From positions 15,587,549-15,651,548 of the forward strand of contig NC_080422.1 of NCBI RefSeq assembly GCF_029873635.1: a stretch of DNA of 64,000 nucleotides. Reading direction: 5' to 3'. Shown in pieces: positions 22,982-33,724 of this stretch. Position 1 is the first letter of the stretch, and every line of letters starts with the position of its first letter. The stretch comes from Malania oleifera (taxonomy: Eukaryota > Streptophyta > Magnoliopsida > Santalales > Ximeniaceae). The notes under the pieces were generated by a model. The model saw only the letters and a list, made by a program, of their open reading frames with translations. It made no database searches and was not told the origin of the DNA. The position numbers and the translations under genes are program-made.

Positions 22982-24345
22982 TAGACCTGGCAAAGCGGAT
23001 CGCGTCGGTTTATCTGTGGCGGATAAGGCGGATTATCGGGTGAAAAAATCATAATCCATATTCGACTCGTTTAAGTGGCGGATTAGGCGGTTTTGGGTCG
23101 GATAATTCATGGTGGATGGGCGGATAATCTACCATTCTCAAATATAATTTTATTAATAATTTATTTTTTGTCATAATAATTCAAATATAAGTTTATTAAT
23201 AATTTATTTGTCCAATCTATACACCAGTCCAATCTTGCCAAACAAATACACCCAAAGAGAACTAGGCCTACAATAGCCTAGAGTGGATGATTTTGCTTTC
23301 CTGGGTAGCAAATAGTTTACGAAAAAAAAAATCTATAATCTGAATTCATTTTTCACTTTCCTCAGTAAGCAGGCATAAGGCAATAAACCACAAAGTTCAC
23401 TCATTAGAACTCTCGCCAAATACAATATATTGCATCAATTGTACACCAAACCCAAGAGTCTAAGACGAACTCTGCAATTCCAAACTCACCATGTAATACA
23501 AAAAAGGATGTTAATTTTTTTATTGAAATAGAAGATGCCTAAAGCATGAACATATTGATGTCGTTCCAGAACCGAATGATAGATTTTTTAGATCTATAGA
23601 AGAACTGAAGAAGAATACTTATGAAGGCCGAAGGGTATTCTGTTTCTATAGCAAAAGCTCCTGCTGGTTCGAAGCTTGAATGGTTCACAACGAACTCACG
23701 AAGGCCATAACTGAAGGCCGAAGGCGAAGGGTCTCTGTCTCTCACTCTCTCCTCTCGCGTTGGCTCTCTGAAGTCTGAACAGAGATGCTCACAGCTCGTC
23801 ACACTGAAGAATCAAAGAGGGCAGCGCAGCAGGTTGACTAGAAGAGGCGAAGAGGAAGCTAGGGTCTCCATCTCTCACTCTCTCCTCTCGTGTTGGCTCT
23901 CTGAAGTCTGAATAGAGATGCTCACAGCTCGTCATGCTGAAGAATTGAAGAGGGTAGCGTAGCAGCTTGATTGGGAGAGGCTAAGAGGCAGCTAGGGCTC
24001 GAATTGAATAGGGGCTATCGGGCTGGATTAGGACTTGGGAGTGGGAAGGCTGAAGTAGTGAGGCGCTGAGTGGGGCGTGTGGGTAGTGTGGGCATTTGGG
24101 CAGTGGACTTACTGGGCTGGTTGGGTTAAAGGGTTTGGGCTGTAGCTTGTTGGGCTTTCCTTTGTTAATTTTGTAAGCGAGTTGGCGGATATCCGCAGGA
24201 TAAACCCGACCCGACCCGCTAAGGGGGCGGATATGAAAATGAAAAACCATATTCGACTCGTTTAACAAACGGATAATTATAAGTCGATTAAAATGGGTCG
24301 GATGTGGTTCGGATTAACGGATTTTTATCCATTTTTTTAGGTCTA
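22982..24345. mobile_element. hAT-like non-autonomous element inside family A copy 2
   Basis: Ends TAGACCTGGCAAA and, reverse-complemented, TAGACCTAAAAAAA share the short terminal repeat TAGACCT. Flanks ACCTACTT (22974-22981) and ACTAACTT (24346-24353) match at six of eight bases, fitting an old hAT target duplication; family A copy 1 shows the uninterrupted site (AACCTACTTGTATG at about 17170). Subterminal GGCGGATTATCGGG-like words repeat at both ends. No transposase frame is visible. Confidence 0.8.
23715..23995. repeat. About 140-bp tandem duplication inside the hAT-like element
   Basis: The block TCTCACTCTCTCCTCTCG, GTTGGCTCTCTGAAGTCTGA, GAGATGCTCACAGCTCGTCA occurs twice (starts at about 23732 and 23873) with a few substitutions. 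Confidence 0.85.
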
Positions 24346-25104
24346 ACTAACTTGTATGGGCGGGTAGATTTTCCTATCCTTGGGGCCTTCGCTGGTAAAC
24401 CTTTGTTTGAACTGTATGAGTACGAGATCAATCTAATACTAGAGGACTTACTGAGTAAGGTGAGTGCCCTGATATGTTTCAGTAGTGACCTTCGGGTTGC
24501 CAAATGTATTAGAGCAGAGGGGTGTTACTTGTATGGGGGTAATCACCCTTATCCTTGGGTAATCTCGTGAGTTAAATTTTTTGCATGTGATTGATTAGGT
24601 TCAGAAAATGATTTTAATAAATTATGTTAACGATTTTCAAATCTTAAATATTATGTTGTCATATAAACTCATGTTAACCACACACTGTTTTAATATATTA
24701 TTTCTTCTCTTACTGAGATGTGTCTCACCCGAATATAAATGTATCTTTTTCGGAACCTCCTCGAGATCGAGTTTAGAGAGCTCGAGGTTTTATAGCATTT
24801 TTGGGAAATATAAAAAAAATGATATAAACATTTTAACGATTTTTTTGAGAATATAAATATTTTATGTTTATGTCTAATGTTTTAAGGTTGATAAGAAATG
24901 AATGGTTGTGAATACTGGATGTTTTTGGGGATATGTATATATGTTGAATACAGGTGGATGATTAATTTATTATGGTTGGTAGAGAGGTATAGAAAAGCTC
25001 TAGCATTATATGATGAGGATTATATTTATGTTTTCCATTGCTTATTGATTTATGGATTATCAGTATTTTATTATGTATAACGCCCCGGACCGGGTTAAGG
25101 GACT

Positions 25105-25952
25105 GATGCCAGTTTTAGCTCCCGATATTTTTTCTGCGATAAAAAAAAAAACCAAAAATTCATAAATTGCTCAATAAAAAAACCTGGAGATTATAAATAA
25201 GACACTTTGTTAAAATATTGAGAATAATTAGGCATTTAATTATAAACATAGGCCCTAATGCACGAATTAAAATGCCTAATTACGCAGTTTAAGCGTGTAA
25301 TCACACCCCCAACTAATGTTTTGCTAGTCTCTAACAAATAATGTGAATGAATTTCAGAGCGGTATCCATAATTACTACTCTAGAAAATATGTAATTAATG
25401 CTCATGCAACACAACCATACCGTTTCACATACAGGAATATAACTGAATTTCACACAAATTCGTTCATATTCAATGTACACAACTCCGAAGCGCATCACTC
25501 ATGCAAGTTTCATCATTATATAGAATTTAAGAACAGTATACTCATATGAAGTTAACCAGTAGTACAATTCAAAGTTAATGCAGTCATATAAGTTCAAGTA
25601 TAAACAGATAAACTCTCGAGGTGTGTGCGATGTGTGTGACTCAATACACCTAAGATACCAGTAGACATTTATAGAACGGTCATTTTTGACTCAGCCTAAC
25701 TGGTATACCCTAAAAAACTCTAAAAAAAAAAAGGGCTCACTCATCATATGTGAGGAGGAGTGTCACGATCAAACATCCCACATATTGAAAGGAACAAACG
25801 TTAAGTATATGGAGTGGACTAATCTGAGAAGTATCTAGCCTATCTATGAGGTGTCGGATCCTTAACCCTAGCATCTTCTCACCTATTCGCCATGTCCAAT
25901 CGAGACCACCCTAAATCAACTTATTCACAAACTTGTCGTGAAATACATCTGA
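25105..25952. other. Unclassified repeat-derived sequence
   Basis: No gene is supported. AT-rich text with words such as TAGCTCCCGATATTTTTTC and CCTAATTACGCAGTTTAAGC; it may be the far part of the Athila-type LTR broken at 21224, followed by another unknown repeat (about 25600-25950). Confidence 0.4.
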
Positions 25953-28294
25953 TGTAATACCCCAACCCCGAAGGGTTTGTGATATTTACTTTTTACTATT
26001 GATTTACAGCGGAAGCAAATAAACTCAATTATTATTAAACCAGAGCACTAATTATCCATATTTCAATCATTTATTTCAAAAGAAGAAAAATTACATAAGC
26101 CTAAATATCTAGCATCATACTAATATCTATAATCAAGCTTCATTTTTTTTTTTCTATTCTATTCCCACCCGCATGCTTGCTATGCCTGATTTCCGATATG
26201 TCCTTCAGAGTTATCTGAAATGTAAAAATATGATTAGGGTGAGACGATACTCAGTAAATAATATTATTATTAGTGTGTGGCCAAAATGAGTTTTTTAAAA
26301 TTTTATAAAATAATATTTAATACTATAACTTTAAAACTGCTTCTAGAATAAATATAAATTTAAAAATTTCTGCATAAAACTTTTACCATCAACTATATCA
26401 GTAAAATTTAATAACCATATACAGTGACCGTTAAATTAAATTTTTAACTTTAAAACTATAAAAATATTTAACTATATACATACATATATTTTTCCTTATA
26501 CGTTTCCTTTAAATCGTTCTTTAGGCACAAGAATGACCCTTTTCATATAAACTTATACTTTTCCTTTAACTCATTAATAACTCTGTACACGTAATTAAAT
26601 ATGTATAAACATATATTGTAAAAACCACCCTTAGCCCTGTTTACCGTAAGTCATGTTTACCCCCATGATTGGGTTGTGCGGTCCGAAAACTGGATTTAGC
26701 TGGCTGGCCGACCAAACTAAATCAACGTACGTAAACTTTAAGTGATATTTTCCTTATTAAGTTCTGGTTCGGAACTAGGTGTGCACCTAGGAGAAATCCA
26801 CTAACATAAATAACCGCTCTGTAAACAGTGTGGGTGCACTCTGATTCGTTTAAACTTTAAGCTGCGGTACCAAGCATTTGTAACTTTGAACTTGCTTTGC
26901 CATAAGAGATTTTAAAACCATCTTATTATAATTTATGTAATTTAAAATAATCTCGTGAAAATCTCATTTTTACTCATATTTTCATGAATAATGCAATATA
27001 GAAATAAATTCATGCAACACAATTTTTGTGTTAAAAATATATATAATTTTTTTTAAATAGAAAAAAATGATAAAAATTTACTCGAGGGGATTATAACATT
27101 TCTTAACTCAAAAATAAATGCAAGTATATTAAAGATAGAACTGGTATAATTAAATATACGTAAAAATAAACTCATGAAAATTTTATGGAACTAAGTAACA
27201 TAATTGAAATTTACTTACAAAATAAACTCGGGTATGAATTTAAAATAAAAAAGAAACTAACATAATCAAATTTACTTACCTTCTTCTTTTACCTTGTGCT
27301 ACGAACACAATAATTATCTCTAAGAAATGAGATCGGAAAGAGTGGGTGAGTGAGAACTTACTCAAAAATTTTCTCTCCACCACAAATTCTTTCACTCACT
27401 AATCCTTCTCTTCCTTGGAAAAATTGTTGTAAAAAATGAAGGTTGAGAGCTTCCTATTTATAGGAAAATTTTGGGGAAGAAATGAAATTTATAAAAGTAT
27501 GGGGAGATAGGTGAAATTATATTTTTTAAAAAAATTAAAGAATGGGCAAGGGATGGGTAAGGTATGGGTTGAGTATGGGATGGGGATGGAGGCCATGTGG
27601 GAGTACTTGCCACCATTCCCATTAAATAAATTTTTAATTAATTACTTACCTAATTAATTAATCAATTAGTTAATTACTTATTTTATTATTTTATTATTTT
27701 TCTTAATCATTATTATCATTATTATTACTTTTAAACTATTTTTAGTATTTATTTATTTTATTATTTATTTTTGAATAAGAATTAAATTTGAATTTTGAAA
27801 ACTCATGTCCACATGATCCTGTGAGCCCCACACAACTTCGAGACCCAAATGGATCCTACGTAACTCCAATAATTCTCATACGATTTTATGAGCCCTACAC
27901 AACTTTGAGACTTGTGTAAACCTACACACGACTTCGAGACTCATGTGGGCCCCGCACAGTCTTGTGGGCCTCGCATAGGATACTTATATTATTATTATTT
28001 TATCATATATTTTTACAAATTATGTCAGTCAAAATATTATTTTATGTACTTATTCATGTATATAAACAGTGTCTACCCTGTTTTATCTTTTGAAATTCAA
28101 TTTTGACCAGGTTGACCTCTAGGGAGCGACTGAGCCGCAATGGTCTCTGAGCACTTGTTAAGACAAGGTCTTTCTTAGGCATCAAACATGGAATCAAGGA
28201 TCCTACAGAAAAACACTTCTGTATTGATATTAACTTAATGACCATTTTTATTATTATTGTGCTTTAATTGTATATATATTTTTGGGTCATCACA
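25953..28294 (-). repeat. Tekay-type LTR 1 (3' LTR of the gene-carrying unit)
   Basis: Plus-strand ends TGTAATACCCC and GGGTCATCACA; 2342 bp. It aligns over its whole length with 31350-33679 and 38421-40733. The minus-strand TATA CTATAAATAGG lies near 27462. Next to it, at 28295-28310, TTCTCCCCTCC is the polypurine tract in complement, followed by the element-type sequence AAAATTTCGTCCTCGAAATT. Upstream U3 (27798-27975) has GTGGGCCCC-type palindromes. Confidence 0.92.
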
Positions 28295-28520
28295 TTCTCC
28301 CCTCCTTATAAAAATTTCGTCCTCGAAATTTTCTAATTTAAAATGAGTGTTGTATAATTGGTTGCGCTATTTGAAAGAGTAAATTGATTAACGATTTGAC
28401 TAAGTCTTAGAATAGATTGAGGATCAATTTGGCGAAGTATTTTATTTTGAGAATTGGAGTGTGAATTGTCGGTCTAATAGGGGTTGAAATGGTAGAGAAA
28501 TTAAGAAAATGTGGAAAAGG

Positions 28521-28566
<46 letters not shown>

Positions 28567-28618
28567 CATGTCCTATAAATTAAAAATATATGTATAAAAA
28601 TGAAACGAAATCTGGCAT

Positions 28619-29311
28619 TTAGAGCCTTAGATCAACGTCAACATCTATCGAAGTGCTAGCGGTGTCACTGCTAATCGCCTGGGTTCTTTCTTGATAGAGT
28701 TGACCTCTTGTAATGTCGCCGGCTTGGGTTAGAAAAAGGGAGAGATTGCCTGTTTGTTCGGCGAAGGAGGAAGAGCTGCCCTCTTCCCGAGTTATTGGTG
28801 GCCCGTATATGAGTCTCAATGTGCATCGGATTTCCTTGCAATGGGGAAGTAGGCTAGCATTATCCGAAACCCTTAGTGTGGTGACTGCAATATTGCCATT
28901 GTAAGGGGTGTGGCTCATTGATGTGATATTAGTTGTAAGTTTCATAGTTGGAATATTCTCGATAGGAAAGAGGGTTGGAAGAATGGCAAGGGCACTGCTC
29001 GGGGTTGTAGTGGCGGAGGAGGTAAGATGGATAATTGATGGGGCAGTAGTTGAGATAGTGGCTTCTCCAACTGATCCTCGCCTACACCTACGGTTCTCAA
29101 ACGAAAAGCATATATTTCTCAGCTCGATTGGACCATACTGTCGGAGTTGTGCTGCAAGCAAGATAGTACGATCCATAGAAGGGAGTTCCCCTTGACTGCT
29201 GTGGAAGGCCTCCTCTAAAATCTCCAACTGTGCCTTACTGGGTTTCCATCTTTGGATCGACGATCTAGTGCTGCTCTCAGCAACTTGGGGAGTTGGGTGA
29301 TTTGGCAACAT
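28619..29311 (-). CDS. WUSCHEL-related (WOX-like) homeobox protein, divergent
   Basis: Single-exon frame of 230 codons from ATG 29311. Residues about 19-79 form a WUS-type homeodomain: RWKPSKAQLEILEEAF (21-36) for helix 1 and QLRQYGPIELRNICFSFENR (55-74) through helix 3, compare LRQxGKIEGKNVFYWFQN in WUS/WOX proteins. Asn51 and Phe49 of the homeodomain are kept, but invariant Trp48 is Ser and Gln50 is Glu. The rest is low-complexity Ser/Thr-rich. NLSLFL (189-194) loosely resembles a WUS box (TLxLFP), and the acidic/Leu end DVDVDLRL resembles an EAR-type tail. WOX proteins are nuclear regulators of stem-cell and organ patterning; this one may be altered or non-functional. It lies within a Tekay-type internal region in element orientation. 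Confidence 0.6.
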   Translation of the reverse strand: MLPNHPTPQVAESSTRSSIQRWKPSKAQLEILEEAFHSSQGELPSMDRTILLAAQLRQYGPIELRNICFSFENRRCRRGSVGEATISTTAPSIIHLTSSATTTPSSALAILPTLFPIENIPTMKLTTNITSMSHTPYNGNIAVTTLRVSDNASLLPHCKEIRCTLRLIYGPPITREEGSSSSFAEQTGNLSLFLTQAGDITRGQLYQERTQAISSDTASTSIDVDVDLRL

Positions 29312-29430
29312 TTTCGAGTAATGAGACAACTAAGAGACAAGTTGGGAAGAGCTAATCACTGCAAACCGAAATGTGATTGTTCAAGATGATAGAAAGCTGT
29401 GATGCTTAGAGTTTGAGAATGGCAGACCCT

Positions 29431-29437
29431 TTTTATA
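29431..29437 (-). promoter_or_regulatory. TATA box of the WOX-like gene
   Basis: Minus strand CCTTATAAAAAGGG (29440-29427), about 120 bp upstream of ATG 29311, with no other ATG seen between a start site about 30 bp downstream and 29311. This supports 29311 as the start and suggests a host-type promoter of its own. The 80-bp array begins immediately upstream. Confidence 0.6.
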
Positions 29438-29444
29438 AGGGAAT

Positions 29445-29930
29445 GGCCGCGTGTTATGGAAATCGAGAGAGAGCGACGTGTGCTGCGAGAATCGAGGGAG
29501 AGCGACTCGTGTCATAGATATCGAGCAACGTTTTGCACAAATTGAGGGAGAACGATGTGTGTTACGAGAATCGAGAGAGAACGACGCGTGTCACGAATAT
29601 AGAGCACGCGTTTTGCAAAAATCGAGGGAGAGCGACATGTGCCGCGATAATCGAGAGAGAGCGATGCGTGTCACAGATATCGAGCAACGTGTTTTGCACA
29701 AATCGAGGGAGAACGACGTGTATTTCGAGAATTGAGAGAGAGCGACGCATGTCACGGATATCGAGCGATGCGTTTTGCAAAAATCGAGGGAGAACAACGT
29801 GTGTCGCAAAAATCGAGAGAGAGAGAGTGATGCGTGCCTCGAGTGACGCATTTTTCAAAAATCGAGGGAGAGCGATATGTTTCGTGAAAATCGAGCGAGC
29901 AACACGTATTGCAAAATTTGCGGACTCAAG
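29445..29930. repeat. 80-bp tandem array upstream of the WOX-like promoter
   Basis: Five to six units with TTTTGCA anchors at 29531, 29611, 29692 and 29773 and TTTTTCA at 29851 (spacing 80, 81, 81, 78). Each unit holds AAATCGAGGGAGARCGACRTG, then AATCGAGAGAGAGCGAYGCG, then TATCGAGCAACG. GA-rich with many CpG. Open frames through it on both strands are repeat artefacts. Confidence 0.9.
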
Positions 29931-29989
29931 GTTCTTTTTATGTTTCTACATCTTTATTAATGTTTTAACTAGAATTAATTTCATCCTTA

Positions 29990-30165
29990 GGTCACCACTT
30001 GGGTGGGTGGCCTAGTGGTAAGGAACCGGCCGTGCATCCATGTGATCGCGGGTTCGAGTCCCCACTATGTTCAAGTAGTCTCATGCCCTGGCCTTGCTTC
30101 GGGGGTAAGTGAGCTATAGCTGATGATTTCCACCCATAAGGCCCTTTTTTTTTTTTGTTTTTTAC
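29990..30165 (+). mobile_element. tRNA-derived SINE
   Basis: Pol III A box TGGCCTAGTGG (30008-30018) and perfect B box GGTTCGAGTCC (30051-30061), 32 bp apart, are followed by a tRNA-unrelated body and a T-rich tail (about 30147-30172). There is no acceptor-stem pairing of a functional tRNA, so it is a SINE rather than a tRNA gene. Exact ends are uncertain. Confidence 0.75.
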
Positions 30166-31051
30166 TCAAGAGTACCTCTTTTATATATATTCCATTATTA
30201 TTATTATAATTGTAATAATTATTATTATTATATTAGATCAAATATATGTTGGACGTGTTTGGTCGATTGATGATTTGACATTTGTTAGTTATTTGAAGGA
30301 AATTAGTTAATTTTTATATTACTTTCATTAATGGAATTTTTACTAAATAAAGTTTTTTTTTTTTTATATAGAAAAATTTAAGTTGTATTAACTTTTATAA
30401 ATTTATACAAAATTACAGATTTCATCAAAATTTGTATTTGTAAATCAAACTTGGATACTTGATGGAAATTGAATATGCAATGGGAAAAAAAAATAGATAT
30501 ACATATTTAACTTGCACATGCTAAGAGATTATATATATATATATATATATATATTTGAATTTAAATATAATAAGTAATATTTAAATTTTATTTAATTCCT
30601 TATAAACTAATACAAAATTAAAATTAAAGATTTTGTCAAAATATATATTCCTAAATTAAGCTTGACTGTTTTGTTGATAACTAAATATGTAATGTAAAAA
30701 TACATATTCATATCCAACTTATATATGCAAAGAAATTTTGGGTAAATTCAGATTTCATAATAGACCATTTGTTCATATCTATTTGTATGTGTAGCACTTC
30801 TAAACTCAGTAGGGTTTAATGTGTTATTTCTTATATATTTAGTAAAAATAATAACAGTGAAAATAAATAAATCTCAGATATTATTATATTATTATATTTA
30901 TATATATATAAATTTTAAATTATTAATGCATCTGACAATTAATTATGAATCATCAATATGGGTATGTGTTTTTACAAACATAAATAACATATTTAAATTA
31001 ATTAACGTGTCTTCAATAATACTATCATTTTTCTTAGAGAATTTATGATTA
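30166..31051. other. AT-rich filler inside the Tekay-type derivative
   Basis: No coding sequence. Contains (AT)n at about 30534-30554, many poly-A/T runs and two loosely similar blocks (about 30390-30480 and 30600-30720) that look like an old duplication. Confidence 0.6.
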
Positions 31052-31117
31052 TTACTTGTCCTTGGGAGCCTTCACGTTAATCTCATTTCTTCTAATGCTA
31101 CTATCTTTAGGATCCAT
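31052..31117 (-). pseudogene. Truncated gag start (21 codons)
   Basis: ATG at 31117 opens MDPKDSSIRRNEINV and stops at TAA (31054-31052). The gag of the neighbouring complete unit starts MDPRNNNVSVEGNE at 38235 at the same distance from the LTR, so this is the remaining beginning of gag. Directly downstream, homology to the element ends and foreign sequence begins. Confidence 0.7.
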
Positions 31118-31349
31118 TCTTAAACAATGATCAAACGTTATTTTAAAATCATAAATCTATTATTAACGTATAATAATATGACAAACTAAAATAATTATTC
31201 TAAACTACCCAATCCTACCCAAATCATGTTTTACACCTAAGTTCTGGTAAAATCTATATCTTAGAGTATGCAGAACCTATATCCTATACTCTGATAAAAT
31301 TACTTCTTTAAAGTCTACAGAACCTATAACCTATTGCTCTGATACCAAA

Positions 31350-33679
31350 TGTAACACCCCAACACCGAAGGGTCTGGGATATTTACTTTTTACTATTGAT
31401 TTACAGAGGAAGCAAATAAACTCAATTATTATTAAATTAGAGCACTAATTATCTATATTACAATCATTTATTTTAAAAGAAGAAAAATTACATAAGCCTA
31501 AATATCTAGCATCATACTAATATCTATAATCAAGTTTCATTTTTTTTTCTATTCTATTCCCACCCGCATACTTGCTATGCCTGATTTCCGATATGTCTTT
31601 CAAAGTTATCTAAAATGTAAAAATATGATTAGGGTGAGACGACACTCAGTAAGTAAATAAGATTATTATTAGTGTGACCAAAATGAGCTTTTAAAAATTT
31701 CCTAAAATAATATTTAATATTATAACTTCAAAACTGCTTCTAGAATAAATATAAATTTAAAAATTTCTGCATAAAACTTTTACCATCAACTATAACAGTA
31801 AAATTTAATAACCATATACAATGACCGTTAAATTAAACTTTTAACTTTAAAACTATAAAAATATTTAACTATATACATACATATATTTTTCCTTATACGT
31901 TTCCTTTAAATCGTTATTCAGGCACAAGAATGACCATTTTCATATAAACTTATACTTTTCCTTTAACTCATTAATAACTCTGTACACGTAATTAAATATG
32001 TATAAACATATATTGTAAAAACCACCCTTAGCCCTGTTTGCCGTAAGTCATGTTTACCCCCATGACTAGGTTGTGCGGTCCGAAAATTGGACTTAGCTGG
32101 CTGGCCGACCAAACTAAATCAACGTACGTAAACTTTAAGTAATATTTTCCTTATTAAGTCCTGGTCCGGAACCAGGTGTGCACTAAAGAGGAATCCACTA
32201 ACATAAATAACCACTCTGTAAATAGTGTGAGTGCACTATAATCCGTTTAAACTTTAAGCTGTGGTACCGAGCATCTGTAACTTTGAACTTGCTTTACCAT
32301 AAGGGGTTTTAAAACCATATTATTATAATTTATGCAATTTAAAATAATCTCGTGAAAATCTCCTCTTTACTTATATTTTCATGAATAATGCAACGTAAAA
32401 ATAAATTCATGCAACACAATTTTTGTGTTAAAAATATATATAATTTTTTTTTAATAGAAAGAAATGCTGAAAATTTACCCGAGGGGATTAGAACATTTTT
32501 TAACCCAAAAATAAATGTAAGTATATTAAAGATAGAATTGGAATAATTAAATATACGTAAAAATAAACTCATGGAAATTTTATGGAATTAAGTAACATAA
32601 TTGAAATTTAATTACAAAATAAACTCGGGTATGAATTTAAAATAAAAAAGAAACTAACATAATCAAATTTACTTACCTTCTTCTTTTACCTTGTGCTACG
32701 AGCACAATAATTATCTCTAAGAAATGAGATCGGAAAGAGTGGGTGAGTGAGAACTTACTCAAAAATTCTCTCTCTACCACAAATTCTTTCACTCACTAAT
32801 CCTTCTCTTCCTTGGAAAAATTGTTGTAAACAATGAAGGTTGAGAGCTTCCTATTTATAGGAAAATTTTGGGGAAGAAATGGAATTTTTAAAAGTATGGG
32901 GAGATGGGTGAAATTATATTTTTTAAAAAAATTAAAGAATGGGCAAGAGATGGGCAAGGTATGGGTTGAGTATGGGATGGGGATGGAGGCCATGTGGGAG
33001 TGCTTGCCACCATTCCCATTAAATAAATTTTTAATTAATTACTTACCTAATTAATTAATCAATTAGTTAATTACTTATTTTATTATTTTATTATTTTTCT
33101 TAATCATTATTATCATTGTTATTACTTTTAAACTATTTTTAGTATTTATTTATTTTATTATTTATTTTTGAATAAGAATTAAATTTGAATTTTGAAAACT
33201 CATGTCCACATGATCCTGTGAGACCCACACAACTTCGAGACCCAAATGGATCCTACGTAACTCCAATAATTCTCATACGATTTTATGAGCCCTACACAGC
33301 TTTGAGACTCGTGTAAACCTTCATATGGCTTCGAGACTCATGTGGGCCCCATACAGTCTTGTGGGCCCCACATAGGATAGTTATATTATTATTATTTTAT
33401 CATATATTTCTACAAATTATGTCAGTCAAAACATTATTTTATGTACTTATTCATGTATATAAACAATGTCTACCCTGTTTTATCCTATGAAAATTCCATT
33501 TTGACCAGGCCGACCTCTAAGGAGCGACTGAGCCGCAATGGTCTCTGAGCACTCGCTAAGACAAGGTCTTTCTTAGGCATCAAACATGGAATCAAGGATC
33601 CTAACCGAGAAACACTCTCGTTTTGATACTAACTAAATGACCATTATTATTATTCTTTTTTTTTTTTTGGGTTATTACA
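31350..33679 (-). repeat. Tekay-type LTR 2 (shared middle LTR)
   Basis: Plus-strand ends TGTAACACCCC and GGGTTATTACA; 2330 bp. Its left side adjoins the PBS of the gene-carrying unit (so it acts as that unit's 5' LTR), its right side adjoins the PPT of the gag-pol unit (TCCTCTCCTCC at 33680, so it is that unit's 3' LTR). Minus-strand TATA CTATAAATAG at about 32860-32851. GGGCCC palindromes in U3 at 33195-33380. Confidence 0.93.
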
Positions 33680-33724
33680 TCCTCTCCTCCTAATTAAAAT
33701 TTCGTCCTCGAAATTTACAAAGAT

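Larger units (their letters stand above)
21225..25104 (+). mobile_element. Family A LTR, copy 2, split by a hAT element
   Basis: Starts TGTAGTAAC and continues with sequence similar to copy 1, including GAGGCATACTCTTCGCCCGAG, CTTACTGAGTAAGGTGAGTGC and TGTGTCTCACCCGAATAT. The end stops at a diverged GTATAACGCCCCGG (25076-25104), without the final TTACA. Minus the hAT insert it is about 2.5 kb. Its U3 lacks CpG palindromes and instead has TTAATTAA repeats at 21290-21380. (AT)n at 22136-22182. No coding region. Confidence 0.75.
28295..31349 (-). mobile_element. Internal region of a Tekay-type derivative with gag-pol replaced
   Basis: Both ends match the autonomous internal region: the PPT side (28295-about 28365, compare 33680-33750) and the leader/PBS side (about 31052-31349, compare 38235-38420), including TTTGGTATCAGAG, the initiator-Met tRNA primer site (complement at 31336-31348). 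Between them gag-pol is absent; instead there are a WOX-like reading frame with TATA, an 80-bp repeat array, a SINE and AT-rich DNA. The order LTR-internal-LTR-internal-LTR with a shared middle LTR suggests a tandem array made by LTR recombination. Confidence 0.82.

Noticed and set aside
29451..30015. Four overlapping open frames of 86-160 codons
   Set aside because: They arise from the 80-bp tandem array and show only repeat-derived residues.
30008..30061. Functional tRNA gene
   Set aside because: Only the A and B boxes are present; no acceptor or anticodon stem pairing, and a SINE body and tail follow.
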